Positions 46,901-57,154 of a DNA stretch of 64,000 nt are shown here, piece by piece (within the stretch, counting starts at the first letter, position 1; each line of letters starts with the position of its first letter). A program made the translations under genes and the position numbers. The stretch comes from Micractinium sp. NFX-FRZ. Lineage: Eukaryota > Chlorophyta > Trebouxiophyceae > Chlorellales > Chlorellaceae. The stretch spans positions 1 to 64,000 of the forward strand of contig JAPTJF010000276.1 in NCBI GenBank assembly GCA_029339195.1, in the 5' to 3' direction. Under the pieces are notes generated by a model. It searched no databases. It was not told the origin of the DNA and saw nothing but the letters and a program-made list of their open reading frames with translations.

Positions 46901-49589
46901 CGGCCTGGCGCATTGTTGACGGGCAGTGCAGGGTCTCAGTCAGCGGCACCGCACAACGGGCGTGCCAGATATGGGAGGGGTAGCCAGTGCAGACTCAACT
47001 CAGTGCCTGCAAGCCATGTGCACTGCATTGACCCCACGACCGCGCCTGCTGTGCCTGCTGTGCCTGCTGTGCAGGATCAGTGCGTGGTGCACGACATGGA
47101 CTCCAAGACCGACTACCGCAAGCTGGCGCAGCACCACCGGGGGCTCTACTTTGTGACTCCCTCACGAGAGGAGGTGCGGTGCCATCGGGGGGAATAGGGT
47201 TTGGGGTGGTGCTGCTGCAATGCGTGAGCTACTGGCCATTGGGCGGGGCAGGCTGCATCCCTGGAGGGTCCACGGCATGCCGCTCTCACATGAGGAGGTG
47301 GGGGGCCATTTGACAGGGTGGTGCGATGCATGCCCCAACTGCCCGCCATCTCCTCCGTCCTGCCCTGCTTGCCCCGCCTCGAGCCCTTCCTGCCTCGCCC
47401 TGCCCCTCTCCCCCCACCCACCCCGCCCGCCTCGTGCCACGACCTCAACCAGACCCCTCTCCCTCCCAACCGATAGGAAGGGTTTGCACCCCAAACCCTA
47501 AACCCTGAAACCCCCTACCAGCGCAGGACCTGTATGAACGCTTTCTGGAGCTGACCAACGGCAAGCCGGTGCAGCGGCAGTACGTGGATGTGGCCATGGG
47601 GCGGCAGCTGGAGCTGCCACGCACAGGTGGGTGGGTGGGGGGGGGGGGCGGAGCAGGTGGGGTTGCCGCCCACGGGTGGGGCGGGCGGGCGGGCAGGGCT
47701 GAGCAGGTTGGGTGCACTGGGGAGGCATGGCTGCTTGCTTGCTTACTGCTGGAGGCACAGAAGGGCAGGGTGCAGGTGAGCCGGCAGGGTGCAGGGCAAG
47801 AGAGGGGGTGGGTAAGGCTGGGCACAGAGGAGGCAACCCCTGCGCCATGACAGCAGTGCTGGCAGCGAGCAACAGCAACTGCGTGGATACACACACAATG
47901 TGGCGCTGCAGGAGGTCCTGCGCCGCCGACCTCCCTCGCCCTTTCTGGTGCCCCCTCCACTCCCCCCACCCCCGCAGGCGGCTGCGTGGCCCTCTTCACT
48001 TTTGACGAGCTTTGTAACCGTCCCTTGGGAGCAGGTGCGTGGTGCTGTGTTGTGTGTGGTGTATGAACTGGGTGATGGTGGGTGGATGGGTTGCTGGGCG
48101 GATGTGCGGCTGCACATAAGTCGGTGGGGTTTGGGCACAGGCAGGCCGCCTGCCCGCCGGCATGCGCCCCACCCCCCAGCACCTGGTGTCCTGTGCCTAC
48201 GCCTCCCTCCCCGCCCTCCCATGTGCCCGCCCCATACCAGCTCTGCAATGCTGACTGCACGACCATCCCCCTCCCCACCCCTCCTTCCCACCCCGCCCCC
48301 ACCTGGCCCCCAGCCGACTACATCGCCCTCGCCAACGCCAAGCACACGCTGGCGCTGAGCGGCGTGCCCGTGTTCACGGCCGCCAACCGGCAGGCGGGCT
48401 ACCGCTTCGTCACGCTGGTGGACGTGCTGTACGAGCACAGGTGGGGAGGGGAGGGGAGGAGGCACCCGCCGTTTCTTCTTTACATACAGTATGCATGCAG
48501 TACACCTGCTGGTGCGGCATGTACTCCGCCTGCGCTGCCCACCGCATGCACCCCTTGCTTCCATGCCACCTGCACCTGTAACCGCCCGCCCCACATCCGC
48601 GCTCGGCCCCCTCGCACCCCGCACTGCACCGCACTTCCTCTTCCCAGGCGCAGCAGGGTGCGCTGCCTCTCTCTCGTCATTGAGCTCATGACAGACAGCC
48701 GCCCCATCCCTGCATGCCCACCCACGCTGCCCCTGTTATCCCTCTTGACCGCTCGACCCTGCAGGGTGCGCTTCCTGTGCTCCGTCGTGGCCAGATGACT
48801 TTTGAGCAGATTGAACCTGATGCCGACGCGATGCATCCTCTACTGTGCGCCCTTCCTCCCCGCAGGGTGCGGTTCCTGTGCGCCGCCGAGGCGATGCCTT
48901 TTGAGCTGTTTGAGAACATCCAGACCAACGCAGAGGCCAAGGCGGCGGCAGCGGCGGCGGGCCATGCAGGCGGGCGCTCCACCTATGCCGGCGGCCACGG
49001 CGGGGGCAAGGCGGCGGCCAACCTAGTGGTGGACGACAACCTTGGGTTTGCCAAGGACCGCACCATCAGCCGGCTGACGGAGATGCAGAGCGAGGAGTGA
49101 GTTCTGGGGCTGGGGGCTGGGCGGGCAAGGGGAGGGCCGGAGGGGCATGTCCACTGGGTGGGGGCATGCCAGGGGAGAGGAGGTGGCGGGCAGGCATGGT
49201 GGCTGCCGCCGGCCAGGGGGGTGGGAGGCAGGCGGAGGGGGTGGCAACGCAGGAGTGGTCGGGGGAAGCGTGCGGGCCTGGTTGGCACGGATCTGTCTGT
49301 CGCTCAGGCACAGGGCACGCTCCTGTTTTACCCTGCCGGGGGACGGCGTTCCTGTTGTCCGCACTGGGCGCCCACCCCCGCCTCCCCCGCACCCTGCGTG
49401 GAATATTTGTGACTGGCACTGTGCACTCACCCCCGCCTGCCCCGCACCCTGCGGCCCCCACTCCTGCCCAGGTACCTGCGAGCGCACGCCAAGGCGCACG
49501 CCCCGGAGCTCTTGCTTGCAATGCAAGAGGGCAAGCAGGCGAGCGGCAGCGGCAGCGGCAGCAGCGGCGGCGGGGGACAGCGGCGGTAA
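43905..49589 (+). CDS. AFG1: AFG1/LACE1-type mitochondrial AAA ATPase
   Basis: Exons 43905-43968, 44668-44873, 45238-45555, 45821-45873, 46044-46101, 46437-46513, 46775-46886, 47075-47173, 47527-47626, 47978-48034, 48314-48440, 48866-49096 and 49472-49589 close to 539 aa. Exon 1 is chosen because it is in phase and encodes a typical mitochondrial presequence ([19 protein letters not shown]). Walker A is GGVGVGKT near residue 175, Walker B is VLCVDEFF near 236, and the sensor region reads [20 protein letters not shown] Ser/Gly-rich loop ([11 protein letters not shown]) precedes the P-loop. AFG1 proteins sit in the mitochondrial matrix side of the inner membrane and help remove damaged or unassembled respiratory subunits. 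Intron 7 has a GC donor. Diverged copies of the exon 2 end and the exon 12 start lie in neighbouring introns. Confidence 0.94.
44976..45022 (+). repeat. Partial copy of AFG1 exon 2 end and donor
   Basis: This stretch repeats 44847-44890, the last codons of exon 2 (GRLKGMYRK) with the GT donor and first intron bases. In the copy, GGGCAGCTGAAGGGGATG replaces GGGCGGCTCAAGGGCATG. Confidence 0.75.
47493..47513. repeat. Telomere-like CCCTAAA tract in an intron
   Basis: AAACCCTAAACCCTGAAACC matches two to three units of the plant/algal telomere repeat. It lies 14 nt before the acceptor of AFG1 exon 9. Confidence 0.55.
48758..48827 (+). repeat. Pseudo-exon copy of AFG1 exon 12 start
   Basis: This diverged copy covers the acceptor and first 60 bases of exon 12 (48861-48930): CTGCAGGGTGCGCTTCCTGT against CCGCAGGGTGCGGTTCCTGT. 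It keeps a usable CAG acceptor in the right phase, but reads a TGA after about ten codons, so its use would truncate the protein. Confidence 0.85.
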
Positions 49590-50073
49590 CACACGGCCCG
49601 CAGGGCGCGCTGCCCGCGGGGGAAGCATGCAGCCGTTGGGATGCCCCAGTGCGCTTGCAGGCATAACCTGCCCATCGTGTGGCTGTCCGCGGCCACTGGG
49701 ACCCGTGCCACTGCATCATTGTGCACACACACATGTATGTGTTGTTGCCATCTGCTGCAGTTTACAGCGAGGTACAGGAGGGCATCGTGGCACATGCGGC
49801 CGCACTGGGTATTGGGCAGGCACTAAGGAGTCAAGAGGGGGGGCAGGCTAGAGTGCCTGACGTGCATGATATCTGTGGGCTACTGGGAAAGGAGAGTGCT
49901 GCGAAGGAGAGTGCAGAATGAAATGCATGCTGGGGCGGATGTACCGCTGAGCTCAGCAGTGGGGAGGTGTCGCCGCCATGCAGAGCAATGCAATGGGCAA
50001 AGCCGGGAGGATGTGTGGTGTGCACGCAACGGGGTGGCGGAAAAGCAGCAAAGTTGGTACAGATGCGGACAGG

Positions 50074-50078
50074 TGTAA
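50074..50078 (+). terminator. TGTAA signal, AFG1
   Basis: TGTAA 485 nt after the AFG1 stop. Another copy lies at 50354-50358. Confidence 0.4.
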
Positions 50079-50496
50079 AGAAGTAGGCAGGGGAGGGGAG
50101 AAGGTTGGGGGAGAGCTTGGAGCCATCCACAGGAGGGGCAGTGGGCGTTTAAGCTTGAGGAAACAGAGCACACGAGTGCTACCCAGGCTGGCTGAGAGGG
50201 GGAGCTGGCAGGCTGAGGGCGATGCCAACAGCCTAGCAGGGGAGGAGAGCAGGCAGGGGCAAGTGCTAGTAAGAGGTACGCTGAAGGCAGCGGAAAAGCC
50301 CATAACAGCCCAGGCCTGTGGAATGAAGGGCTCAGTTTGATGTGTCTACTTCATGTAACGTAATGTTCTCGTAGCTATGGGGTGCGGCGCCGGAGGTAGA
50401 GACAAGTGGAGGGTAGCAAGTACGGAGGGGCTATGGCTGTTGGTAGGCTTGGTTGTTGTTAAGGAGGGGCTTCTAGTCATGGGCGGGGGCCTGGCT

Positions 50497-50573
50497 GGCA
50501 AGGGGGCTGGGGTGGTGTGGCGAGGCTTGGCAAGTGGGTTGGCAAGGGGGCTGGGGTGGTATGGCGAGGCTTG
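50497..50573. repeat. Two-copy repeat, 44-bp period
   Basis: The unit GGCAAGGGGGCTGGGGTGGT, followed by RTGGCGAGGCTT, occurs at about 50497-50529 and 50541-50573. A GGCT tetranucleotide run follows near 50591-50611. Confidence 0.75.
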
Positions 50574-50733
50574 CTCAAGGAGAGGGGGATCTGGCTGGCT
50601 GGCTGGCTGGTAGGGAAGCAGGGCCGACTGACTACTGGCTGATGTAAGGGGCTGCCTAGCTGCTGGCTTATGCAGGGGGACGGGTAAGGGCAAGTTTGTG
50701 TCTAGGCAGGGCGGGGCCAGGGGTGCCTGGCCC

Positions 50734-51712
50734 TCAGGCGGGGGAGGGGAACAGGGCCAGGAACGCGCGCGCATCGTCCAGCCGCTTGATATCTTCTGCC
50801 GGCATGTCGGCCTGCACATGCCGCACGCCGGCGGCAAACAGCGCCGAGTTGTGATGCTGCTTGCCGGGGATGCCGCTGCAGGGCAGGCGGGGAAGGGCAG
50901 AGCGGGGGGGCGGGCCGGGTGGGCAGGCATGGAGGTCTAGATGGTAGATCTACCATGGGTGATGCACGGTGGGGCAACTGCCAAGGGGGGCCGTCCATCC
51001 GATCTGCTGCTGGGCGAGGCATATCTGCACACACCGGGGTGCGGCTGCTCTTATTCCATGCGCACCTGTTGGGCGCCGCTGCCGCTGCGTGCGCTGCCGC
51101 AGATGCGCGCCCCGGCGTGCCGACTGCCTCCTGCGCGCCCCCTGGGCAGGCCGCCAGCAGCTGCGGCACCAGTGCCGCCAGCTGCGCCGCCAGCTGCGCC
51201 TGCGCCTGCGCCGGCTGCGGCGGCAGCGGCGGCAGCGCCACAGCGCAGGCCAGCAGGTGGTCCAGATCTAGCCGGGAGGCGGGCGGGGGCGTGAGTTCCA
51301 GGCTGGCTGCCGCGGTTGCTGGCGCTGCAGCCTTGACAGGCTGTGGCAGGCTCCAGCTGCGGCTGAGGCCCATGTCCAAGCTGCCCAGGCGGGAGAGGTC
51401 GAGGGAGAGGCTGTTGAGGAGGGAGAGCGTGGGGAGCGCCCCCGCCGACTGCTCGCTGCCTGCCGGGCTGTCTGGCACGGGCGGCGGCATGCTGTGCCCC
51501 GGGCGCACGCGTTGCGCTGGCCGCTCTGATTGATGGGCACCAAACGCGCTGCCGCGGACGCGCTTCCGGCTCGGCTGCTCGGCTTGCTGCAAGGCGGAGG
51601 GTGGGGCCGCCGTGCCGCCAGCACCAGGCGCCCACCCTTGTACGGCGGCGGGAACAGGCAGGGTCACCCCCGCCAGGGCTGGCCAGCCGCCCAAATGCTG
51701 GAGGCCCCACAT
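50734..51712 (-). CDS. Hypothetical low-complexity protein with compact C-terminus
   Basis: Exons 51712-51066 and 50875-50734 close in phase to 262 aa. The start is the first ATG of the open frame (MWGLQHLGGW). The body is Pro/Ala/Ser/Leu-rich, with a basic cluster (SRKRVRG) that could be a nuclear signal, a SLSLDLSRLGSLDMGLSRSW segment and an Ala/Gln-rich helix. Exon 2 is different in kind: SGIPGKQHHNSALFAAGVRH, then VQADMPAEDIKRLDDARAFL, a well-ordered, possibly conserved module of about 45 residues. I do not recognise the family. A nuclear regulatory role is only a guess from composition. Confidence 0.6.
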
Positions 51713-53313
51713 GGGGGCAGAATATGGACGAATCTGGACGAGGGGAAAGAAGAGGAAGATGAGGGGCTGGACTCTCTTTACTCTCTGCTCTGTTTTAGGC
51801 CTGGGCGGCCGGTAGGGCGGCCGGTACAAATAGACCAGTCAAGCCCCAAAGAGGCCCGGGGAGCGTCCTCCCGCCCGGCCCGCTGGTACGGCTGCTGCAG
51901 AAGCATGCATGGTCCCTCTGCAGCATGCAAGCGGAGCCGGCGCACCTGAAGCTCTGGAACTGAACCGCGGCCGGGAGCCGTCTTGGCCCGGTCGGTGGGA
52001 GGGTCTGCGGGCCTCCGCTCGCGGCAACACGCTGGTTGGATGCAGACAGGCCTAAATGGATGGCGGCCACCTCTGCTGTGGGGCCCTGCCCCTCGAACTC
52101 AAACCGCGTGCTCGTGAAGAGCCCTGGCGGACTGCCCAGGCCCTGTTGCTGGCGTTCGGGATGCAAGGAGGCGCTGAGAGCCAGTTGCGAGACGGGGGAT
52201 TACCTGATGACTGGTGACCCTCGACCGGGCACCGCTGCCCTCTCCGGTCTTGCGTGTGCACGAACGTGTTCGTTCGGCTTCCTGGCGGAATTTCGGTATG
52301 TGTGATGGTGCATTGCAGGCCGGAGGGCTAGCGGTTTGAGGTTAGACGCACCTCGCTGAGGGAGGCGCAGGGACTGCAAGGCTGCGCTCCTCGCAGGTTT
52401 GTGCGGCAGGTGGGGAGCGGCCACCGCCCGCCGCCAGCCGCCACTACTGCCCCCACCCCCTGGAGTCCCAGCGTCCCTGCAAAGCTCCCAACATCCCAAG
52501 GTCAACACTGCGTGCCTTGAATGTGACATTTGCAGGGCACAGGGTTCGGATGCGCAGGTAGCAGCGCGGTGTAACGTGCTCAAACGTTGCCCCCGGCCAC
52601 TTCGCGCGCCGAGCTGCCGCGGTGCACAGGTGACTTGTGAGCTGCCCCGAAAGATTCTGAGCCGGTACACGGCCTCATGTTATCGCAGATTGCAACGGCA
52701 TGGAGGGCGTCGTGGCGTTCGCAGGCCCACACAAGCACAACCTGCAGGGTGCAGCAGCGGCTGAATTGCCCGCTTACCCGCCGTGCTCGCTAGGGGAGGC
52801 ATCAACGTGCTTGATGGCTGCCCCCTATGCCTTCCATGCAGCCATGAAAAATCCCCTTGTTTAACCTTTGAATGACGTTCTCACACGCTTGGACATTGTC
52901 CCTGCCTTCGTGGGCGAGCAGGCAGCGGGGCTGCAGCGGAGTTGGCGGCGCCCCGCCGCCTGCCGCTGTCAAGGACCGCAGTAGGCTGTGGGCGCTCGCA
53001 AGGGTTTCGACCGCATTCTCAGCAACCTTCTTGTATGGCCAGCTTGAACCAACGGCTTGCTGGGGCTGGAGGTGTGGAGAGTTCAAGAGTTGCAACTAGT
53101 TGCGTGTCTGCCCTGCTGCGCACCATGCAGTGCAGCTGTTCAACTGTGGCCTGCAGCGGCTCAGTGCGGAACCCTGCTCCAACTTTGCTGCCCTGCACCA
53201 GCACTCTCCGAGCGCTGGTCTCCGCCAGCTTGCCGCCTCCCTTTCACGCACTTGCGCGCCCAGCTCCCACCTCAGACAGGCCCGCAGCCCGGCTTGACCT
53301 ATACAGCATCGTC
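51713..53313. other. Divergent intergenic region
   Basis: These 1.6 kb lie between the minus-strand hypothetical and the fatty acid hydroxylase. Minus-strand frames at about 52802-53240 read protein-like helices (FRTEPLQATVEQLHCM; AENAVETLASAHSLLRSL), but they lie in two frames with low GC at third positions and no convincing start. I do not call a gene. Otherwise promoters and UTRs. Confidence 0.35.
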
Positions 53314-56300
53314 ATGGGGCCGGCACCCAAGGCCGGTGCGCCTGTGCGCAAGGTTTTCACCCGCGAGGAGGTGGCGGAGATGGCTGCGGCGGGCAAGCAC
53401 GTCTACATGTTCCAGGGAGGCGTGTATGATGTCGACGTCTCCAAAAGCTCGGGCGGCCTTATGCATCCTGGGGGCTACGAGGTGCGCCTGCCGCCGCCGG
53501 TGGCGCCGCGATAATCGCGACGGCTTTGTGCTCCTTCACCAATGCTGCAACTGCTGCCTATCGCTGTTGTGGTCTCGTGTGGCTGGCAAGGTGCATCAGC
53601 GCAGTGCGGAAATGTATAGAGGTTATCTGAACTACTCTGTGGTCTCGGCAAGGCTGGTTGCGCCACTCCTCAGCCAACCGAACGTGCGGCAGCGGTTCTG
53701 CTCGCCGACCCGCTTCACCCCCGTGCCCCCGCCCATTAACCGTCTCGAGGAGCACCAATCTGTCTGCCAATCAAGTGATGCACGCGGCAGTAGCACACCT
53801 GGCACCAAGAAAGTCTGCAACACACAACCACACTGCCTGCCCTGTCCTGATCGCGACAAGCCGTCTCGCCCGCCCCGGGGAAGTTTGGTACCGCGCCCTC
53901 TCCACGCTCCCTCCCCCCCCACTCACACACCCCATGCAGCCGCCCAACCTCTGCAGCGGTTGCCGCCCCCCTCATCTGCCTCACACCGCCGCTCCCTGCC
54001 CGCCCGCCTCCCCCCCCCCGGTTGCCGCGCGATCAGGTGCTGGATGAGCACCGCGGGCAGGACATCTCCGAGGTCTTCCTGGGTGGCGGCGCCGTGGGGC
54101 ACGCCCACTCCAAGGGGGCCCGCGCCCTGCTGGACAACTACTGCGTGGGGCGGCTGCAGGGGTGCGAGGAGGAGCCCAGCGCTGACCTGGCGGGCCTGGT
54201 GGACGAGAGCAAGCCGCTGCTGCCGCAGGTGGGGCACGTCACAGCTGCTTGTGTGTGTGTGTGTGTGACGTCACAGCTGCTTGTGTGTGTGTGTGTGTGT
54301 GTGGTTGCCCTCTGCGGGGGGCAGGAGCGGCGTGCGGGTGGCTAGGCTGCCGGCGCCGCCGGGAGGGGCCAGGCAGGCAGGCAGGCAGGTGTGTTTGCCC
54401 TCTGCGGGGGGTAGGAGCGGCAGGGGGTGGCTGGGCCGCTGGCGCCGGTGGGAGGGGCCAGGCAGGCAGGCGGGGCAGCGGGTGGGTGATGAGGTTGGAT
54501 CGTGCATCAGTGGCAGTGCCAACTCGTGCGCTCTCATGCACCCGGCAGCGGCTTCCGTCTTCTTCTCATGTGCCGCCCCGGAGTGGTGCGGGACCCCCAG
54601 GCCCACCTGCCCTGCTCCCCCGGCTGTGCCTCGCCGTTGTCACTCGCACCTGTGTACCGCACCCGTCGCCCACCTGTACCGCAGGTGGTGAAGCTGGACC
54701 CCAAGGTGTACCTCGATTGGGTGGCCGCCCCCTCCACGGGCCACCCCGTCATGTTTGCCAACCCGCTGATTGAGGGCATGACCAGCACGCAGTGGTGAGG
54801 GGGGCGGCCGGGTGGGCAGGCTGTTGGGTTTCGCGGTTGGCTTGATACAGCGCAGGCTGGTGACGGCCAGCCCGATCCCAGCTGTGCTCACCAGCCACCC
54901 TCGTCCCCTCACCCTCTTTGCCTGCCCCTCCCTCACTGTTGCCCTCTCCCCCCCTCCCCCCTTCCTCCCCACCCAAAGGTACGTCGTCCCGCTCCTCTGG
55001 CTGCCCGTGGCGGCGGCACTCATGTGGCGCGGCGTGGCGGCCGGCGGCCTGTCCCCCTTGCTGCTGCCCGCCACCCTGGTGCTGGGCGTGCTGATCTGGC
55101 AGCTGCTGGAGTACTCCATCCACAGGCGCGTGCTGGGTGCTGCACTGGGCATGCTGGGCGGTATGCTGGGTGTGCTTTGGTCTACGAGTGTGCTGACCTG
55201 GCTGGCAGCTGCCGGAATACTCCATCCACAGGCGCGCGCTGGGCATGCTGCGCTGGGCACACGGTCCAACCGACTGCTGCGCTCATGGCGCTGACAGAAT
55301 TCAGGGGTTGTTTCCGTTGCAATGGGATGTGGGTGCGGGGCCCACAAGGCGCATGCTTGTTCATGAATTGTGCAGTGCATGGCAGCCACAGAAGTGGTCG
55401 CGGCAGCGCGCCAGCCTACCAGCACCTGGCCACGCCCAGCCCGGTCCCCTTTTGTCCCATGCGCCTCACCTGTCCCCTGTCTGTTGCCCTCGAATTTGCA
55501 GGTTCCTGTTCCACTTTGACCCCAAGACCCCCAAGGGCATCGAGTGGCATTTCATGGTGCACGGGTGAGGCGGGGGGGTGCGGGGGCACTTGCCCCGGCG
55601 GTTGCTATGCCCAGGCTGCGACCTGATTGTACGGTGGGGAACATAAGTAAAGGTAGCACTCTTCACCAAGCACACAGTGCGCTTGCCTCCCTCTGCCCCG
55701 ACTCCCTTGGTGCAAACCTGTCCTTTGGTGCAGTCGTCGTCTTCAGTACCCCATGCATCAGCATGCACCCCGATGCAGCCACCACCACGTGTGCCCCACT
55801 TACGTTTGACCGCCCCATCCCCTCTGAATCCCGCTCTCCCTCTTGGATCCCTCAACACCATGCCACCCCCCTTCTTTTTCCCAACACCTCGGTTTCCTGG
55901 CTCCCCCCTGCAGGCACCACCACAAGTACCCCATGGACTTTGACCGCCTCGTCTTCCCGCCCGCCGTGGCCGCCCTCATCATCTCTCTCTTCTACGTCCT
56001 GCTCCACCAGCTGATGCCAATGGTGAGTTTGTGCTGTGCACACTGAGCAAGGGCAGTCGTAAGGGCACAGGTACAGGCGCGCGGTCACAGCGTATGAGGC
56101 GGCACACGGGCCACTGCCCCAGCGCCTCCTTGTGTTTGAACCATCATCTACACACGTCAAGGGCAGGTGCACAGGCGCCTGTGTGCATCCGGTGCGTTAG
56201 GTCCCAACCCACCGCCGCCTGCTGACCTGGCTTGCACGCCTCTCCTCCCGTCTCCCTCCCTCCCTCCCGCCCTCCCCCCGCTTGCCGCAGTCCTGGGCCT

Positions 56301-57154
56301 CCTCCCTTCTGGGCGGCGGCGTGGTGGGCTACGTCATGTACGACACAACGCACTGGGCGCTGCACTCGGGCAGGTGCGGGCCGCCGGGTGCCTACATGGT
56401 GCCATATGCCTGCTGCCAATACCGCCCCCCGGCCGGCGGTGCTGCGTGGGCGCGCTGGGCAGGCGGCTGGGTGGCAGGGACGGCGGGGCATGCGTGCGCC
56501 CCATAGCCAGCACATCTCCCTCCTTTGCAGGCAGTCTAGTGGCTGTCACACATTGCCCCTGCGGGCCCCCACCCACACCCACCAGCACCGCTCCCAGCCC
56601 CGTCGTTTAACCCCCGTCCTTTTCCACCTCCCCACACGCTGCAGGGCGGAGTGGCTGTGTGGTCACATCCTGAAGACGAGCCACATGGACCACCACTATG
56701 TGGATGAGACTGTGGGCTACGGCATCTCCTCCACCCTGTATGACCACCTGTTCAGCTCCATGAGCAAGGTGGGGGCAACGAACACACGGCAGCCGAGGGA
56801 GCAGCTGAGGGGCTTGTGTGTCCCACGGATGAGAAAAGGGGGGGAGTGGCTGGGTGCAATGAGACTGTTGGCTCATGGGGTGCCTCCTTGTCACGATTGA
56901 GGGCCTAATCAGGGTGAACAGAACGGGGAGGGTGTGAAGTGAGAAAGAGGGCTTGAGGGTGCGCAAGGCGGGGAGAAGGGTGGGCTACGGCACCTCAGCC
57001 ACCCCTCCACGGCCGCTACAGGCCCGGTCACACCACTGCGCCACCACCCCGTCACCCCCTCGCCCCACTGCCCCATCAACCTATCAACCCATCTCCGTCT
57101 CCCGCCCCACCCCGCCACCCTGCCATGCAGCACCTGTTGAAGAAGATGAGCTGA
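53314..57154 (+). CDS. FA2H: Fatty acid 2-hydroxylase with cytochrome b5 domain
   Basis: Exons 53314-53481, 54037-54228, 54685-54794, 54979-55125, 55502-55564, 55914-56022, 56291-56373, 56645-56768 and 57131-57154 close to 339 aa (human 372). Residues 12-100 are a cytochrome b5 fold, with heme ligands His51 in HPGG and probably His80. The membrane part has hydrophobic helices (e.g. YVVPLLWLPVAAALMW, AALIISLFYVLL, LLGGGVVGYVMY). It also has the di-iron histidine set: EYSIHRFLFH, WHFMVHGHHHKYP, HWALHSG, TSHMDHHYVD. It adds a 2-hydroxyl to the very-long-chain acyl group of ceramides in the ER, as yeast Scs7 and plant FAH1 do. The protein ends HLLKKMS, a possible ER-retrieval-type Lys pair. Intron 4 uses a GC donor (CACAG|GCGCG). 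Confidence 0.96.
54247..54302. repeat. GT microsatellite, two blocks
   Basis: Two GT runs, each preceded by GTCACAGCTGCTT, form a tandem duplicate of about 32 bp at the start of intron 2 of the hydroxylase gene. Confidence 0.85.
54305..54477. repeat. 90-bp tandem duplication in an intron
   Basis: Two units beginning TTGCCCTCTGCGGGGGG start at 54305 and 54395. Each ends in GGGAGGGGCCAGGCAGGCAGG. They differ at about a dozen positions. Intron 2 of the hydroxylase gene. Confidence 0.85.
55189..55240 (+). repeat. Partial copy of hydroxylase exon 4 end and GC donor
   Basis: This stretch repeats 55090-55140, the coding end of exon 4 (LIWQLLEYSIHR) and its GC donor (ATCCACAGGCGCG). It is 100 nt downstream in the intron. 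A small rearrangement shifts the frame, so it reads as a decayed copy. Confidence 0.8.

Larger units (their letters stand above)
49590..50733. other. Convergent intergenic region
   Basis: About 1.1 kb between the AFG1 stop (+) and the stop of the minus-strand gene at 50734. It holds TGTAA signals at 50074 and 50354, a 44-bp-period repeat and a CTGG run, but no gene. Confidence 0.5.

Noticed and set aside
52802..53240. Possible minus-strand gene upstream of the fatty acid hydroxylase
   Set aside because: Protein-like helices fall in two different frames with a stop between. No start and no clean splice pair could be found.
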